Notes: generated by a model not told the origin, from the letters alone. A stretch of 64,000 nt of DNA from Vigna angularis (GCF_016808095.1 NC_068976.1:3368001-3432000), one strand, 5' to 3'; shown: positions 1 to 12,779, counted from the first letter of the stretch. Made by a program: numbers and translations.

Positions 1-653
1 AAAGCAAAAGAAAAAGAAAAGAAAGAAAAGAAAAGGTTAAGAAGCTCAATGAAAGGAAAGTTGAGAATGAGTTGAAGATTGGTTTCTCACATAAAAGGAG
101 AAAGAGAGATTATTGTTAATGTAAATAAATGAATTATGCACTCTCTTAACTCAAGGAATTTTGTTGCCTAGAAAAACCAATTTTCTTCTTAGCCCAGCCA
201 TGTTACAAGCCTTGAAAAGCCCTTCTGATGATAACTTACTTGTGAGTGTGTTTGATGGTATTTAAATGAAAGGCAAAGTTGATTCATGTGACATTGTGAT
301 CGTAAAGTGTAAGAGTGTCACCTTACTATACACCTTTGAGTTTGAGTGAAACATTATCCTGGGTATGGAATTGTTCCATGCACTTTATGATAACATTCTT
401 GCTTGATTATTGATTATTCATGAGGTTTGCATCTGTTGTGTATGTCTCAATTATGTGAGCATCATAGTTAAAGCTTGATTGGCTAAATCATCATTATATC
501 TTGACTAATCTTTCTATGATGAGCAAACATGAGTGATTTACTTGTCCAAAAGGAAAATGCTTTTTGGTGTTCTAGACCATTGTAGTATGATTATTTTGTT
601 TAAGCCAAGTTACATTTTGCTTGAGGACAAACAAAGTTTCAAGTTTGCGGTCG
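1..653 (+). mobile_element. 3' internal region of a Ty3/gypsy element (Athila/Tat-like)
   Basis: No protein domain can be read here. The stretch starts with an A/G-rich run and ends at 625-653 with a block of the kind (TTGAGGACAAACAAAG, then a purine-rich GTTTGCGG) that sits just before the 3' LTR in plant Athila/Tat-type gypsy elements. It runs straight into the LTR at 654. The rest of the element lies left of the window. The lineage is inferred from the pre-LTR motif only. Confidence 0.45.
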
Positions 654-1999
654 TGATAATGGTTGAAAATACCGGTATCTGTGATGCAATTTTGATATTA
701 AATCAACCTTTTTTGACTTTGAAGTTTGCTTGAACTCATGTTTTTAGTTTAGTTTTGTGAATAAGTGAGTAGAGGGTATAATTAATGATTTTATCACTAA
801 ATTTCCTTAATTTTGTAGGTTATTGGTATGATTTGAAAGAAGAGCAAAAGTATCAAGGAGTTGGAACTCAAGAGGGACAGATCAATTACCAGAGAAGAAG
901 GCTAAAGAAGGTCGCAGAGCGCCTGATTTCCCCTTTAAAGGGCCCTTAGCGCAAGATGTCACGCATCACCGCTTGGGCGCCCCCATTAAGGGCGTTGAGC
1001 TCCAGCTTCTTTGTGTCGCACACCGTTTGGGCACCCATTAAGGGGCCTTGAGCGCCAATTCTCTCGCAAGCTCGCCCGATTGCCCTAAGTAGGGGCGTTG
1101 AGCACCAACGTTATTGGACTTGGACTTTATTTTTGCTCTATTTAAGAACTTGCACACCTTAGGGTTGGTATCTTTGGAAGCAGAGATGCAGAAACACACT
1201 TTTCCACTCTCTCGAGGCAGAATTGGATGCGAGAGCTCCCCTCTTCAGTTTCTAGGGTTTTTCTATCACTTTCATTCTATTGTACACTTAGTTTCTCCAT
1301 GATTATGGAGAACTAAACTCATTTGTTGTTGGTGAAGATGTAATCTCTAAGCTCTCATGTATTTGAATTTGTTATGAATTATTATATGCTTATTTCATTA
1401 ATTGTTAGGGATTTTCTCCTTTGCTCTATGCTTGTTATCTTTTGATCATTCATGGCATGATTTTATGGTCTTCTTTGTTATTGGGAAATACCTAGAAACG
1501 ACGATTTGGAGAATTTCTCCCAAAAGCAATCTTGCCCAGGGATGGGGATAGGAGGTTTAGTTGTCTTAAGCTTCTGTTCGTAATGCAAAATTAATTATTA
1601 GGGATGCAAGGGATTGTGGTCTAATAATTAAGGATAGGCTTTCTTCGCCGGGAGATCGGGTTTTTAGTAATTTAGATAGTGACGTTAACAATTGAATGAA
1701 GAAGATGAATTCTTATATGCATGAGAGTAAGGATGGTGAAATCTAAACCCCAACAACATACTCATCTCATATTATCAAAATCATTCATTCACTTTTGAGT
1801 TTTTCCCCAATTGATCAAATTGCATTCATATTTACTTTTTCTGCATTTTGCATTCTAAACCAATGAAATTGTTCTTAAGTCTTGATTAGTTAAGGTATTA
1901 CATGATTGTCTAGTGTCGTGAGTCTTCTGGGATATGATACTTGGTCTTACCATTTTATATTACTTGATACGATTTGGTACACTTGTCAATGTGTTAACA
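654..1999 (+). mobile_element. LTR of a Ty3/gypsy element (Athila/Tat-like)
   Basis: The segment begins TGATAATGG directly after the polypurine-like tract and ends TGTTAACA, giving TG...CA ends and about 1.35 kb. Between 915 and 1110 it carries several degenerate GC-rich copies of a motif built on GGGCGCC...ATTAAGGG...GTTGAGC, unlike the AT-rich surroundings. Past 1999 the sequence switches abruptly to a SIRE-type copia LTR, so this element seems to have inserted into that LTR. The left target duplication is outside the window, so the boundary is not proven. Confidence 0.5.
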
Positions 2000-2415
2000 A
2001 GTACTCAGTTGTAATCTTGTTGAAGATTATAATGGAACCCTCTAAGGTGCTAGAAGATACTAGACGTATAGCTCGGGTGTAGCGAATCAGTATAAAAACA
2101 ATTGTGTGCTTATTGCTTTATGCTTTTTAATCACTTCTCTTACAAGCCTACACTTGTAGTTTATTTTTTATATAATAGCTTCTTTCATTAAACAAATTTT
2201 TGTTAGAAAGGAATTTTCGTTAAAACTATGCAGCAAACACTTCTTAACAACTGAAACGTACTTGAAACAAATTTATTGTTTAAATTGGTTTCAAAGTCGA
2301 GTGTTTAAGAACTCACGTAAAACCTTTTATCCTCGAGGAAAGTGCTATATCATATCTATTGCAAAATTTTTTTTCCAATAACACTATTCACTCCAAACCC
2401 CCTTCTAGTGTTTTT
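2000..2415 (+). mobile_element. Fragment of SIRE/Maximus-type copia LTR
   Basis: The block reads like the 3' half of a SIRE-type LTR. It has a GTAATCTTGTTGAAGATTAT block, then AATGGAACCCTCTAAGG, a degenerate GTATAGCTCGGGTG, and AATCAGTATAAAAAC near 2087. The same order of blocks recurs at 37.28-37.36 kb. Near 2385 there is a CACTCCAAACCCCCTTCTAG block resembling the C-rich LTR end. The 5' half is missing and was probably separated by the gypsy insertion at 654-1999. Confidence 0.45.
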
Positions 2416-2799
2416 CAAGTACTTCAGCCTCTTCCTCCGTGAATCAAGGAATGAAGGACTCAAGGTAGCTCTACGATGGAGGATCTGCCTCTACGAACGA
2501 GCGAATGATCGAGACGATGAATGAATGAAGAGACTCTATGAATTGTGATATAAAACGCCAATACTTTCTATACCATCTACTTCTATAATGGTTCTGGAAC
2601 CCATATAAAAAGCTTTTTTTAATAGGTATAAAAAAGGATTTTTTTTTCCTAGTGATTGCTACCTTTTTTTAAATATTTTTTTTGTATTTAGAATTTTTCC
2701 AAACCTTAAAAACAAAAAAGTCCCATAACAGTTCAAAAAGCCTCCATCTTAGATTCAAAACTAAAACTATAAAACACAAAATATAACAATCGTTAAAAT
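2416..2799. other. Unassigned sequence between LTR fragments
   Basis: I see no gene here. The only reading frame is short and has no recognisable domain. It includes homopolymer T runs near 2630-2690 and is probably decayed repeat sequence. Confidence 0.4.
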
Positions 2800-4200
2800 A
2801 GAATGGCTTAGTTTCTCACACCAAGAGGGGGTGAATTGGTGAAGTGTAAAAAATATAATCTTTCAAAAACTATTTCACAAAATAAGATGCTTTTACACTT
2901 TTCTTGAATCGCAAGTTAAAAGATATGTAATGTAGTAGTAAACTTAATCGAATATACTAACAGCGTAATCGACTTAATAAAAGAGTGTAGGGATTAAAAA
3001 ATTCAAACGCTAATTTTTATACTGGTTCGGCCAAGCCTACATCTAGTGTCCTTCCAACCACAGGATGCAAATGCACTATAAAGATCAAGGTTTTTACAAC
3101 AAGGTTTTTACAGAGACCTCACGTCAAAAGTGTAAAACATCTCTCTAACCCTCTAATCTAAATATAGGCAACAACACAAACAAGACCAGCAGCAAGAACA
3201 TCCTCTTATGTTGTCTATCCCTTTGAGACACTCTCAAAGTCAAGAACATCGTTCTTCTTCCTGCTAACACCATAAGAAATCTAAGTCAATCTTCAAAGAT
3301 TGCAAACCCTGATCATGCATAATACAGCCAGTTGTGCAGATTGATCATGCGTTCAAATCAACAAGCCTTCCTTCTCAAGAAACCTCAAGTCTTTGATCAC
3401 CACGGTCAATCTTGGTTCTTGGAGCATTTTCTTTCTCTATAAGATCACACAACTTTTTGTAAAAGATATGAAAATGTCATATTCACAAAAGTTCTTACAG
3501 AATTCAAAAAAAACGTCAATTTATAATAATACACTTAATAGACGTGTTTTAATCGATTTCGCTACTAATGTAGTCAAATGCATCTTGTAGTTATAACAAA
3601 CTAACATCAGTCAAGCTCATTAAATGAATGCACATTTAATACAATGGACTTGCAATAAATGTTTGGTCAATATATTTAAAAATATGATCGTTAAGACAGT
3701 TATGTTAAGCATTCAATCAGTTTTCAAAATAATAACCAACTTAGTCGAATACAAATTGCATGTAGTCAAATAAGAAAAATCACTTAGCACATTTTTGAAA
3801 ACTTTTCTCTTCAAAATAACTCACAGCACACTTGATAAAATTTTGTGCAAACACACGAGTTTTAATCGATTCATCCCATAATGTAATCGACTTAAAACTG
3901 TTGTTTTGCTACACATTAAAGTTCAACCATAGTGCTTATGGTTTTCCATTTCCAAAAACTCATGTCATGCATACACATATAAAATCACATATTAAACACA
4001 GTGATATGCAATGAACAACACAATCATGTTCACGAATATGCTTATACATATTTATCACAATAAACGAAAGTATATAACAAGTAAGCATAGAACATGTAAC
4101 ATAGAATACTCATGTGTAATTAATTATGTGTTGTCATCATCAAAAACACAGATATCACTGAGATTGTAGGTTCAGCTAAACCAGTGCTCCCCCTATCAAC
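2800..4200 (-). mobile_element. SIRE/Maximus-type copia LTR, reverse orientation
   Basis: Read on the minus strand, the segment starts next to a polypurine tract (TTGATAGGGGGAGCACTGG near 4175-4200). It has the block TGTTTTTGATGATGACAAC, passes through a GAACCAGTATAAAAA-type block near 3020, and ends with a C-rich AATTCACCCCCTCTTGG block at 2820-2840. It carries TAATCGATT-like motifs near 3550 and 3868. The internal region of the element would continue rightward past 4200 but is lost within about 200 bp. No target duplication was resolved. Confidence 0.55.
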
Positions 4201-4369
4201 AATCTCAACAACAACTAACACTAAAGTTATCAAAACTAAAACTATTAAAACAAAACTAAAACTAAAATATCAAAAAACTTGTCATAAATTGTTTTGAAGT
4301 AAAATACAATTGTTGTTATGAGACCTAAATCCATCATTCTAGTAGATACATTGTCCACTCCTATGTTAC

Positions 4370-6007
4370 ATTAATCATTGTGTCATCCGTTATAGGTGTG
4401 GATTCTTCGAGCGCTAAGAAAATAACATAACTTCATTGTGTCATTTTTGAACATATTCTAAGAACTCAGAAACTCCCTTTTCATACTTTTCACTAATGTG
4501 ACATTTATTCATCCAACTTCGATCCATACTATATTCATAGCAAACTTCATCCATCTCAGTTTTTTAACTCTTACAAGGTGAGACCCTACTCGTTCTGAAA
4601 AAAATATTTTCCACAATCTACTAACACGTATACGAAGAAGTCTAACATCATAAATTTGATAAAATTTCAATAGCATTTCGCATTGGTTTTCAAAATACAC
4701 AAAATGAAAGTGATCACACAAGACCACAATCAAGTATTCATCTAGAGAACAACACAAAATGGTATCAACCAAAAGTTTATCAAATATATGCATAAACTTC
4801 AATGCACACATTATAACGAATTAAGAAAAATATTTTTTTCAAACATTCCAATTAGACAATTTAAGATTTAGTACAAATAATTAAAAGTTTAATAATTTGT
4901 ACTAAGTCTCAAACGAGAACTAAGGTTCACTTAGTGTTTAACTAAAATTATAATAAATCTTAGAAAAACTAAAATTATTTAAACATACAACACCTAATAA
5001 TAAATCTACATTTCATACTACATATATTTTAAAATTTCATTAAAAATAAAAGGCCAAAAAAACATCTAAAAAAATTGTCTCAGATAAAAACAATCATGGT
5101 GAAGACAAATAACCAATGCCAGATACAAGGAACAAGAGACAAAGTCAATGGTAACTAAAAATTCAATTTAATCAAATACCTAAAAGCAATTTGACTAAGT
5201 ATATGAAAATTATTGTATCTTCGAATTTGGCTAAGTATACGGGAAACACCAAAATAACATCCAATAACGAATAATCAAGAGACAAATTGCATGCAATGTA
5301 TATTAGAAACAAAAAACAAGTTGTGTATCCAACCAAAACAATTGAAGGAAGTTGGAGTGTGGTGTCGTCACTACTAAGGAGGAGTCATCGCTAGTGGGGA
5401 GAAAAGAGAACTCACGTCACGCTTAAAGGTGTTCAAAACAAAGAAACTACATGAAAACAATATGTGAAAACGTTATAAAATCATACCCAAAGTAGCCGCG
5501 AAACATGCATTTGCCTTATCTTCTCCACCATTGTTCTTAGCTTAGCCATCTTGAACAAAGACAATTATTGTTTAAACAAAACCTATGTTCCAAAGACTTA
5601 ATAATATACAATGACCCTAGTTTAACCCATATTGATGTAAAAAAATTTCTTCTTAGTGACTTGTCTTAGTGTTTTATCACACCAAGACACAAAATTATGG
5701 TCCTTTAAGCTTTATTCATGTTAGTCTTCTCCTTTCTAGATGTAGATGTTGTCATGTTAATCTCACCTTTTACCCTTTGGAGTCTCAACACAACCTTGTT
5801 GTATCAAGCCAACTTCCATCTTGATCCTCCATAATTCAAAGTGGTTGTCTCCATAAAACTTCTCGATATCAAACTTCGTGACCATTTCTTCAACTTTGTT
5901 TTACTTTATTTTCTTGTTCTTATAAACAATGTCAAGTATTGAGTTCTTCCCATAGATGTATAAGAAAGGGTCAATATTTAACTTAGGAATTTAAATCCAA
6001 TAAGTCA
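4370..6007 (-). mobile_element. Remnant of CACTA (En/Spm) transposon
   Basis: About 400 bp at 4430-4830 matches 24.71-25.10 kb closely by eye (shared blocks such as AAGAACTCAGAAACTCCC). In the second copy this sits at the 5' end of a CACTA transposase-associated reading frame. Similarity continues loosely to about 5480. No intact reading frame remains. A block near 5480-5515 (AAATCATACC, AAAGTAG, ACATGCATTTG) is repeated at 6475-6510 inside the adjacent 915-bp CACTA element, so related CACTA sequence lies on both sides of 6008. Confidence 0.5.
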
Positions 6008-6922
6008 CACTAGTACAATAACACCGTTTTACAACTCTACGAGACCTGAAAAGCAGAAAAACAACCAATTTCAGTTTTTGGTATTTTATAAAGCATGAAC
6101 TATGAACGTGTAGTGTAGTATTAACAACAAACAAACAACAACAAACAGCAAACAAGTTCAATCAAACAACAACAACAAACAAGTTCAATCAAACAACAAC
6201 AACAACAAACAAGTTCAATCAAACAACAACAACAAACAAATTCAATCAAACAACAACAACAAATAGGTTCAACCAAACAACAACAACAAACAAGTTCAAC
6301 AAAAAAAACAACAAACAAGTTCAACAAATAAGTTCTTCAAAACGAAAACGAAAATGAAAAATAACCTTCAATAGGTGGGTTCGTTGAAATAAAGTGTTGA
6401 GACTAGTGAGAAAGAAAGCAGAATGCGCCTATGAAGGACAAGAACACGAAAATAATCAATCAAAACAAACGAAAATCATACCTAAAGTAGTTAATTAACA
6501 TGCATTTGTAACAAATGAAAGAAAGATTACATATGATGGTCGTCAAACTTCGTTCCAGAAAAGTTTGATCAGAGAAAAGGGTGTTGCGTGCTAAGATAGA
6601 GTGAATGAATTTTCAATCTCCCGCTCAAATTTTTATTGAATTCACTAACCTTTTAACTTCTAACGTTGGGGCATTTAACATTTTATATCCTTTTGACGTC
6701 TAATTCTAGGGAATTCGACGTTATACATAAATACATTTTCACCTTCGTGCCAACCATTTTCGCAAAATTTACCCAATATAACAAATTGACGTCGAATTAT
6801 AATTCTAAACGATGTCTAATAATTGCATTTATTTACAAAAACGTCACCTGTCATTTTTAACGTTGGTTATTCAATGGTTGGACGTTAAACGCGTGACGTC
6901 ATATGCTGTTTTTGCACTAGTG
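6008..6922. mobile_element. Non-autonomous CACTA element, TSD TCA
   Basis: The ends are CACTAGTACAATAACACCG on the left and, read inward on the minus strand, CACTAGTGCAAAAACAGC on the right. They are flanked by a 3-bp target duplication TCA (6005-6007 and 6923-6925), as expected for CACTA transposons. The element is 915 bp with no transposase. The right half has many GACGT/ACGTC copies (6690-6900), which fits subterminal transposase-binding repeats. The left half holds an A/C-rich minisatellite. Confidence 0.82.
6120..6330. repeat. A/C-rich minisatellite with AACAACAACAA core
   Basis: About seven imperfect copies of a 24-30 bp unit made of CAAGTTCAATCAAACAAC plus a variable number of AAC triplets. 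It lies inside the 915-bp CACTA element. The cysteine-rich frame it opens on the minus strand (repeated CCCCLIELV) is an artefact of the repeat. Confidence 0.85.
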
Positions 6923-6925
6923 TCA

Positions 6926-9004
6926 TCTTATATAACATATATGTCACTATTTTGAATCTAAAATTTTAAGAAAATAAATTAGTGAATTTTTATACTTGTG
7001 TATTGTTTATCTAATTGATCTTTCACTTGATGTAAAACTCGTAACTTCACGTATTAAATTCCTCGTAATTACATTTGAATTTGTTATATTGCTCCCTATT
7101 AAGCGCGGATAAGCACAAAATATTGAAAATTTCAAAATTGGGTCGGTGATCGTATTAAAAATATCATATCCACTACTCGTATTAAAATTGAAAAGAAAAA
7201 CCTAAATTCTGATATTAAAATTTATCTTAACTATTGTAGTTGAATTTCACCAGTCACTCGTTATCATGTGGTTCCTTAAAAATTGATGGTTCATGTGCTT
7301 CCAGGGCCCAGCACTGATATAATGTTTCCTTTCTCAAAGCGTGAACAGTGAATAATTGAGCGAAAATGGAACTAAGATGAAGTTAAGAACAAACTTGTAA
7401 GTGAAAGCACACATCGACCCACGCGCCCTTTTTGTCTCGTTGGTCACTTTCACGTGCCAAATATTCTTACACGTTTTTGGAGCCACATCCAAAAGAAATG
7501 CCAAATTAATCCAAAAGAAAAACATAGATAAGCTTTCTATATGTGCTCGATAAAATCATGCTGTGTGCCTGCTAAACTCATTTTGTAGTTAGTTTATTAC
7601 ACATAATGGAAAGAGAATAGTTGGTGATTACGATGTCTTCATCCTAAAATCTTGATTAGAAGATAGCTCTTTTTTCCTATCCAGTTCCTCCACCACCGCG
7701 AACCCCAGTTAAATTCAGGCATGATATACTTTTTAGTTATCGGGAGAACCCGAGTACTCTCTTTCGGATCCTTTTTTCTGAACTTTTGACAGTTGAGTCT
7801 CGGACGCTAACTAAAGAAACTACTGCATCTCGCTCTTATTCTAAAAAAAACAATAAAAAAGAAGACAGGTTGCCCTGCCCTGTCAGTCTCGAGCTCATAA
7901 GAACAATGTCAAAAGAATGTAAAATATTTAGGTGTGTCAAAAAATCTTTACTTTTTTAAAGTAAACATTCTAAGATTTTCAATTTAGATGAATGTACTGT
8001 ATGACTGTGAGATCAGTAGTTGATTGAACAATCAACTCCTTCATACCTATCCTTTTGGACAACTATTATAGAAAAGACAATGATTAATTGATATGTCAAC
8101 TAGTAAGTGATTAGGATTGCAAATTAAACTCATTTATAGATAAAGTGTATTTATCAGCTGTCAGATCATAATTAAGCAAATGTTAATTAAAAATTTATTT
8201 CAAAACTTATAAATATGGATTTAAAATAAGGAAGTAATTGCATTATTGAAATGGACTCTAACTACTGAAGTCGTTATTGGAGTGTCTTTGAAAACTTGAA
8301 TTGTTAAGACACTCAGATATTTGTTTGGAGTTTAGCATTAAAGACACCTCAACCCCACTATCGAAACACGGTAAAAAGAAATGTTCTAAAATAATAAAGT
8401 TTTTATATAATAATTACTATTATGAGAAATAATTTAATGTTAATTTTGAAACAGCTTCATTCACAATTAAATATGCAAAAACAATTTTGCACGTCTTTAA
8501 TGAGTTGTATCATAAATTTCGAATAATTTTAAATTAAAATGTGCCAAGAAAATGATAATTGATTCTAAAACTAATTGAAATATCTCTCTTCAAGCTAACT
8601 AAGGAAACAAACATTAAAGTAAATAGAAACAAAAAAATCAAAGTTATAAGAAAGTTAACACAAATAAAAATCTTACATATCTAAAGTATTTTAAGAAAGA
8701 ATGAAGTAAATCAGTATAAGAAATTTTTTTTACAAAATATTATATAAAGAAAATTAAAATCAATAACTTAAACACATCTTAATAATCAATGATAAGTACA
8801 TAAATATTTTAAACCTACAAAGAGTGACATGCAAATACCTTTATTCATCCATGCGAGAGGATTTTTTAAATGACTTAAGAAAAATATTAAAGATGAACTT
8901 TTATTTAAAAATTTCATTAAGTAAACTTATCATAATCTTCGAAATATTCTCATAAATAAATAGATTAGTCTAATAGATATGAGAAATAAAAAACAGTTTA
9001 CCTC
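6926..9004. other. Intergenic sequence, no gene seen
   Basis: The stretch is AT-rich with scattered A and T runs. Short frames in it (for example on the minus strand near 7334-7525) have no domain and no splice-linked neighbours. A more GC-balanced patch at 7400-7900 could be old regulatory or gene-flank sequence, but nothing identifies it. Confidence 0.5.
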
Positions 9005-9009
9005 ATAAG

Positions 9010-9442
9010 TGTTGTATAAAAGCTGACAAAATCACGAGCAGTATTTCCTGAGGCGTGTAGATTCACTATCCTTAAGGACTTATCCGTGATGTATGCGCAA
9101 GTCCCCCAGAATACAACAGGAACTTCCCATAATATCTCTGATGATCTCAGAATTAGCAATGATCTCTAAAAAGAGTATAAGATAAATCCAGAATAATTTT
9201 AGAAGAGGAAAAGAAGAAAGGAGAAGGAGAGAAGACTGTTTTTGGTGTGTTTTAGGAATGGGAGAAAAACTCTCTATTTATAGACCTAGGAAAAAATAAA
9301 ATCAATAAAAGGCAATAAAAACCATTAAATATTTTACCGTTGGAGCACTTAATAAGATGAATTTAAACGTTATTGGCAATTAAAGTTTTGAACATTGCAA
9401 TCCAATGTTTTTCTTTTGCAATAATCTAACATTATTACAACA
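9010..9442 (-). repeat. 3' LTR of deleted copia element
   Basis: The 433-bp LTR begins (minus strand) TGTTGTAATAATG after the polypurine tract and ends CTTTTATACAACA. It shares long blocks with 11345-11766, such as GGCGTGTAGATTCACT and TCTCTATTTATAGA (a TATA-like site near 9277). Confidence 0.85.
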
Positions 9443-10149
9443 ATCCCCCACTTATTGCAAAAGAAAAAAGAAAGTTGACATAAAAGCTCTTTGACTCAAG
9501 TAGTTCAAAGACTAAAAGACAGATAATAAACTTTTATTCTAGTTCTCATAGGATGTAATACATTAGACCTGGTAGAGTAAGCTATATGAACCAGTCTTAG
9601 ATTGAAATACTTAACACACAGTGTAGTTGGTATAGCAAGCTATATGAACCAAAGACACTTGACGTGTGTTAGAGGTTTATCAATCACAATACACCCCCAT
9701 AATCCTTGTTGTTATCGTTGTGTTGCGCTTACTAGGTCATGCGTGTGCCCGGTAATCATGAGTGCTCTAGAGATCATGCCAAGATCTCATGCAAGCGGCC
9801 CCACTCGACACTCATATAGGTGATTTCATCAAGTGTATGCTGCAAATCATACACCACCCATAAGGGATATGAAAAGCATTAAAATCTTTGTTTAAACTAA
9901 AATTCTTTCACCATGGTGAATTTTAATAACAAAGTTTAGGCTCTCAATAATGCAGTCTCTAGCACTTTCACACACACCATAGGAATGGACATAATTGATT
10001 AAAATCAATTTAGTGCTATCAGAACTAACAAGTGACTTGTTTTTACCCATATGAACCTTATTCATGGGATCTCCAATCACAAAGGTTAGGTTACCATCAC
10101 ATGTTTGTTTGCAAGTGGCTTGAGTCTCATTCCCCTCGATGTTTCTAAT

Positions 10150-10985
10150 ATCATTTGTCTTCCCATGAGTTTTGTCAAACAATCTGCTAGATTCTGTTCT
10201 GACTTCACATAATCAATGGAAATAGTTTCACTCTTTAACAACTGTTTCACCAAATTGTGTCTCTATTCTTTCCATTGTAATTCTTGTTTTTAGCTATAGC
10301 TATTGTCGATTTTCAATCACAGTGTATTGACACCAATGGGGTTGGTTTCATTCCTAGTGGAATGTTTGTTAAGAAGTTTTTCAACCATTCAGCCTCACTA
10401 TCAGCCATCTCAAGAGCGACAAACTCATATTTCATTGTTGATCTTAATTGTTTGTCTGGCTGATCTCCATGTAATCGCACCACCCCCAAGTGTGAATACA
10501 TAACCACTAGTGGATTTTGTCTCATCTGAATCAAAGATCCAGTTAACATCACTTTACCCTTCTAATACAATAGGAAATCCACTATATTCAATGACATAAT
10601 CCATTGAACCTCTTACGTATCTTATAAGCCTGGAAAGTGCATCCCAATGTTCTTGATTTAGACATTGAGTGTACCTACTCAATCTACCTACTGCATAAGC
10701 AATATCAGGTCTAGAAAAACTCATCAAGTGTAGTAAGCTCTCAATTATCTGGGCATACTAAGGCTGAGATAATGTTCTTAAGAAGTTTCTCAATATATTG
10801 TTCTTGGGATAGTAATATACTATCTCCCTTCCTTATGATTCTAATACCTAAAATCATATTGGCTTCACCCATGTCTTTCATTTCAAATTTTGATCCTAGA
10901 AACAATTTAGTTCTAGCGACAATCTCATTGTGTGTACCAAAATTTAACATGTCATTCACATACAAACATATAATGACATAATCAC
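10150..10985 (-). pseudogene. Copia reverse transcriptase C-terminus and RNase H remnant
   Basis: On the minus strand, 10965-10741 has the RT region with an altered YVND box (normally YVDD), followed by KFEMKDMGEANMILGI and SQEQYIEKLL, typical of copia RT. Further left come RNase H pieces, including [17 protein letters not shown] near 10420 and a CDSKSTIAIAKN-like block near 10300. Frameshifts and stops separate them. In a working copy this encodes the polymerase and RNase H that copy the element RNA. This one cannot give a functional protein. Confidence 0.7.
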
Positions 10986-11344
10986 CATTTTCAAATTTAG
11001 AATACTATCAATATCATTAGGTGAAAAGCCAAAATTTATTTTTCGAGTAATTAAGTAAAATTACCTACACCCCCACAATTTTAAAATATTTAAGATTGGT
11101 AAACGAGAAAATACCTGGTTGTGCTTTTCTCTTTGTAGGTAAAATATATGAAAATTTACTCAAGTACCTCATCTTCTTTGTCCTCATCTGCGGTCCTTAC
11201 AAATGCGAACAGAAGGCATCGTTGCTGCAAGCACCTTGGCAGCCTCTGGAAGCTATGGGTTTCGCAAATACCGTTTGAGTTCTAAAAACAAAGTTTTGAT
11301 CCTTCGGGATTGAGTTGTTGATGTCAGCCATAAGTCCTTAAGAT

Positions 11345-11766
11345 TGTTGTATAAAAGTTGACAAAATCACGAACAATATTTCGTGAGGCGTGTAGATTCA
11401 CTGTCCTTAAAGACTTATCCGTGGTGTATTGCGCAAGTCCCCAAGGATACAACAGGAACTTCCCAGAATATCTCTAAGGGTCTCAGAACTAGCAAGGATC
11501 TCTAAAGAGAGTATAAACTAAACCCAGAATAATTTTAGAAGAGGAAAAGAAGAAAGGAGAAGGAGAGAAAACTATTTTTGGTGTGTTTTTGGAATGGAGG
11601 AAAAGTTCTCTATTTATAGAGCTAAGAAAAAATAAAATCAATAAAAGACAATAAAAGTCATTAAATATTTACCATTGGAGCACTTAATAAGATGAATTTA
11701 AACGTTATTAACAATTAAAGTTTTCAAGGTTTTTCTTTTGCAATTGCATCAGTAAAACATACATCA
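11345..11766 (-). repeat. 5' LTR of deleted copia element
   Basis: This LTR is partner to 9010-9442 in the same orientation. Its outer end is more decayed (ends ACATCA on the plus strand) but is followed directly by the ATAAG duplication at 11767-11771. The primer-binding site expected just left of 11345 is absent. Confidence 0.75.
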
Positions 11767-11771
11767 ATAAG

Positions 11772-12395
11772 TAAAACATAAAAGTTTTGACATGTTCCAA
11801 AACTGTTAAGAAATAAGTCACACACATTTTATGATAAGTCAAAAACATTTAATGTGATAGCAACTTCAAAGTTTGATTAGACGCATGGAAGAGAAGTAGT
11901 ATAAGAAAATCCTCATAATTACTACAAAGGTTTTGTGATAGTTTTTTTTATCATCAAGCTCTATATAAAGAATATCATTATGAAGAGAGAAGGTTGGCAA
12001 AAGTTTTGCAACAAGAATGTTTTAATCTTAATCCTTATCTTTGTAATTGTGAGAAAGAAAATTGTTCATGTTCATAGTATCCAAAATTGTGTTTTATATT
12101 ATTTTTGTCATAAAATATTAGTCTCTTTCTACATCCTTGTGATCTTTTAAATTGATTTTTTTTTGTAAACCTTTACGTTTTTAGCTAAGAGTCACATTCT
12201 AAATAATACTCAAGTTTTAATCAAGTGTAGTTATATACTTGAGTTTATAACTATGAGTGATTGAGTATTCACTTATTTCTTCACAATAAAATGTATAATG
12301 GAACTTAATCAATTGATTGAAAACTGGTATAATTAAGTGTTTACAAATAATATAGTATAAAAACATTAAGAAAAACTTTCTCCTCTTTAATCTTT

Positions 12396-12453
<58 letters not shown>

Positions 12454-12774
12454 CATGTCATTCAACTATAATTAATATAAGAAAGAGAGATTTGTAAAAT
12501 GTAAGTTTAAAAAAAATTGACAATGCTTCTATCAAACTTAAACTTAATAGTTGCGTATGATATTCTTAACCGTATACTAGTCTTGAAAAAACTTATAAAA
12601 AGATTATATAAATACAAACTCATATGTTAACGCTTATCAAATGAAGTTTTTTTTTTCAAAATTCTAAAAATATAATTTAATTGACTTGTGTTTTTAATTT
12701 GTTTTTAATATTATCAATACTTTTGTAACATTCTTCTTGGTTTATTTTGAATTAATCAGTCTTTACCTTCTAAT
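11772..12774. other. Intergenic sequence with TA microsatellite
   Basis: AT-rich, with no recognisable gene. A perfect (TA)n run of about 54 bp lies at 12398-12451. The small frame at 11935-12150 has no domain. Confidence 0.5.
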
Positions 12775-12779
12775 AACTC

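Larger units (their letters stand above)
9010..11766 (-). mobile_element. Deleted Ty1/copia retrotransposon, TSD ATAAG
   Basis: Two direct LTR copies (9010-9442 and 11345-11766) enclose part of a copia pol gene on the minus strand. The 5-bp target duplication ATAAG is at 9005-9009 and 11767-11771. LTR ends read TGTTGTA...TACAACA on the better-kept copy. A polypurine tract (AAGTGGGGGA on the minus strand, near 9445) adjoins the left, 3' LTR. Gag, protease, integrase and the primer-binding site are missing, so the 2.76-kb copy is internally deleted. LTR plus late pol, with a YVND variant of the RT box, suggest the Tork/Tnt1 side of copia, but this is only an impression. Confidence 0.85.

Noticed and set aside
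4509..4811. 100-codon minus-strand frame
   Set aside because: It matches non-coding or intron-like sequence upstream of the CACTA transposase region at 24.8-25.1 kb, and the reading frame has no recognisable domain.
6121..6327. 68-codon cysteine-rich frame on the minus strand
   Set aside because: It is a direct translation of the AACAACAAC minisatellite in a CACTA element, with no codon bias or homologous domain.
12398..12451. (TA)n run as a promoter or origin
   Set aside because: A plain dinucleotide microsatellite, common in AT-rich plant DNA, with no gene nearby.
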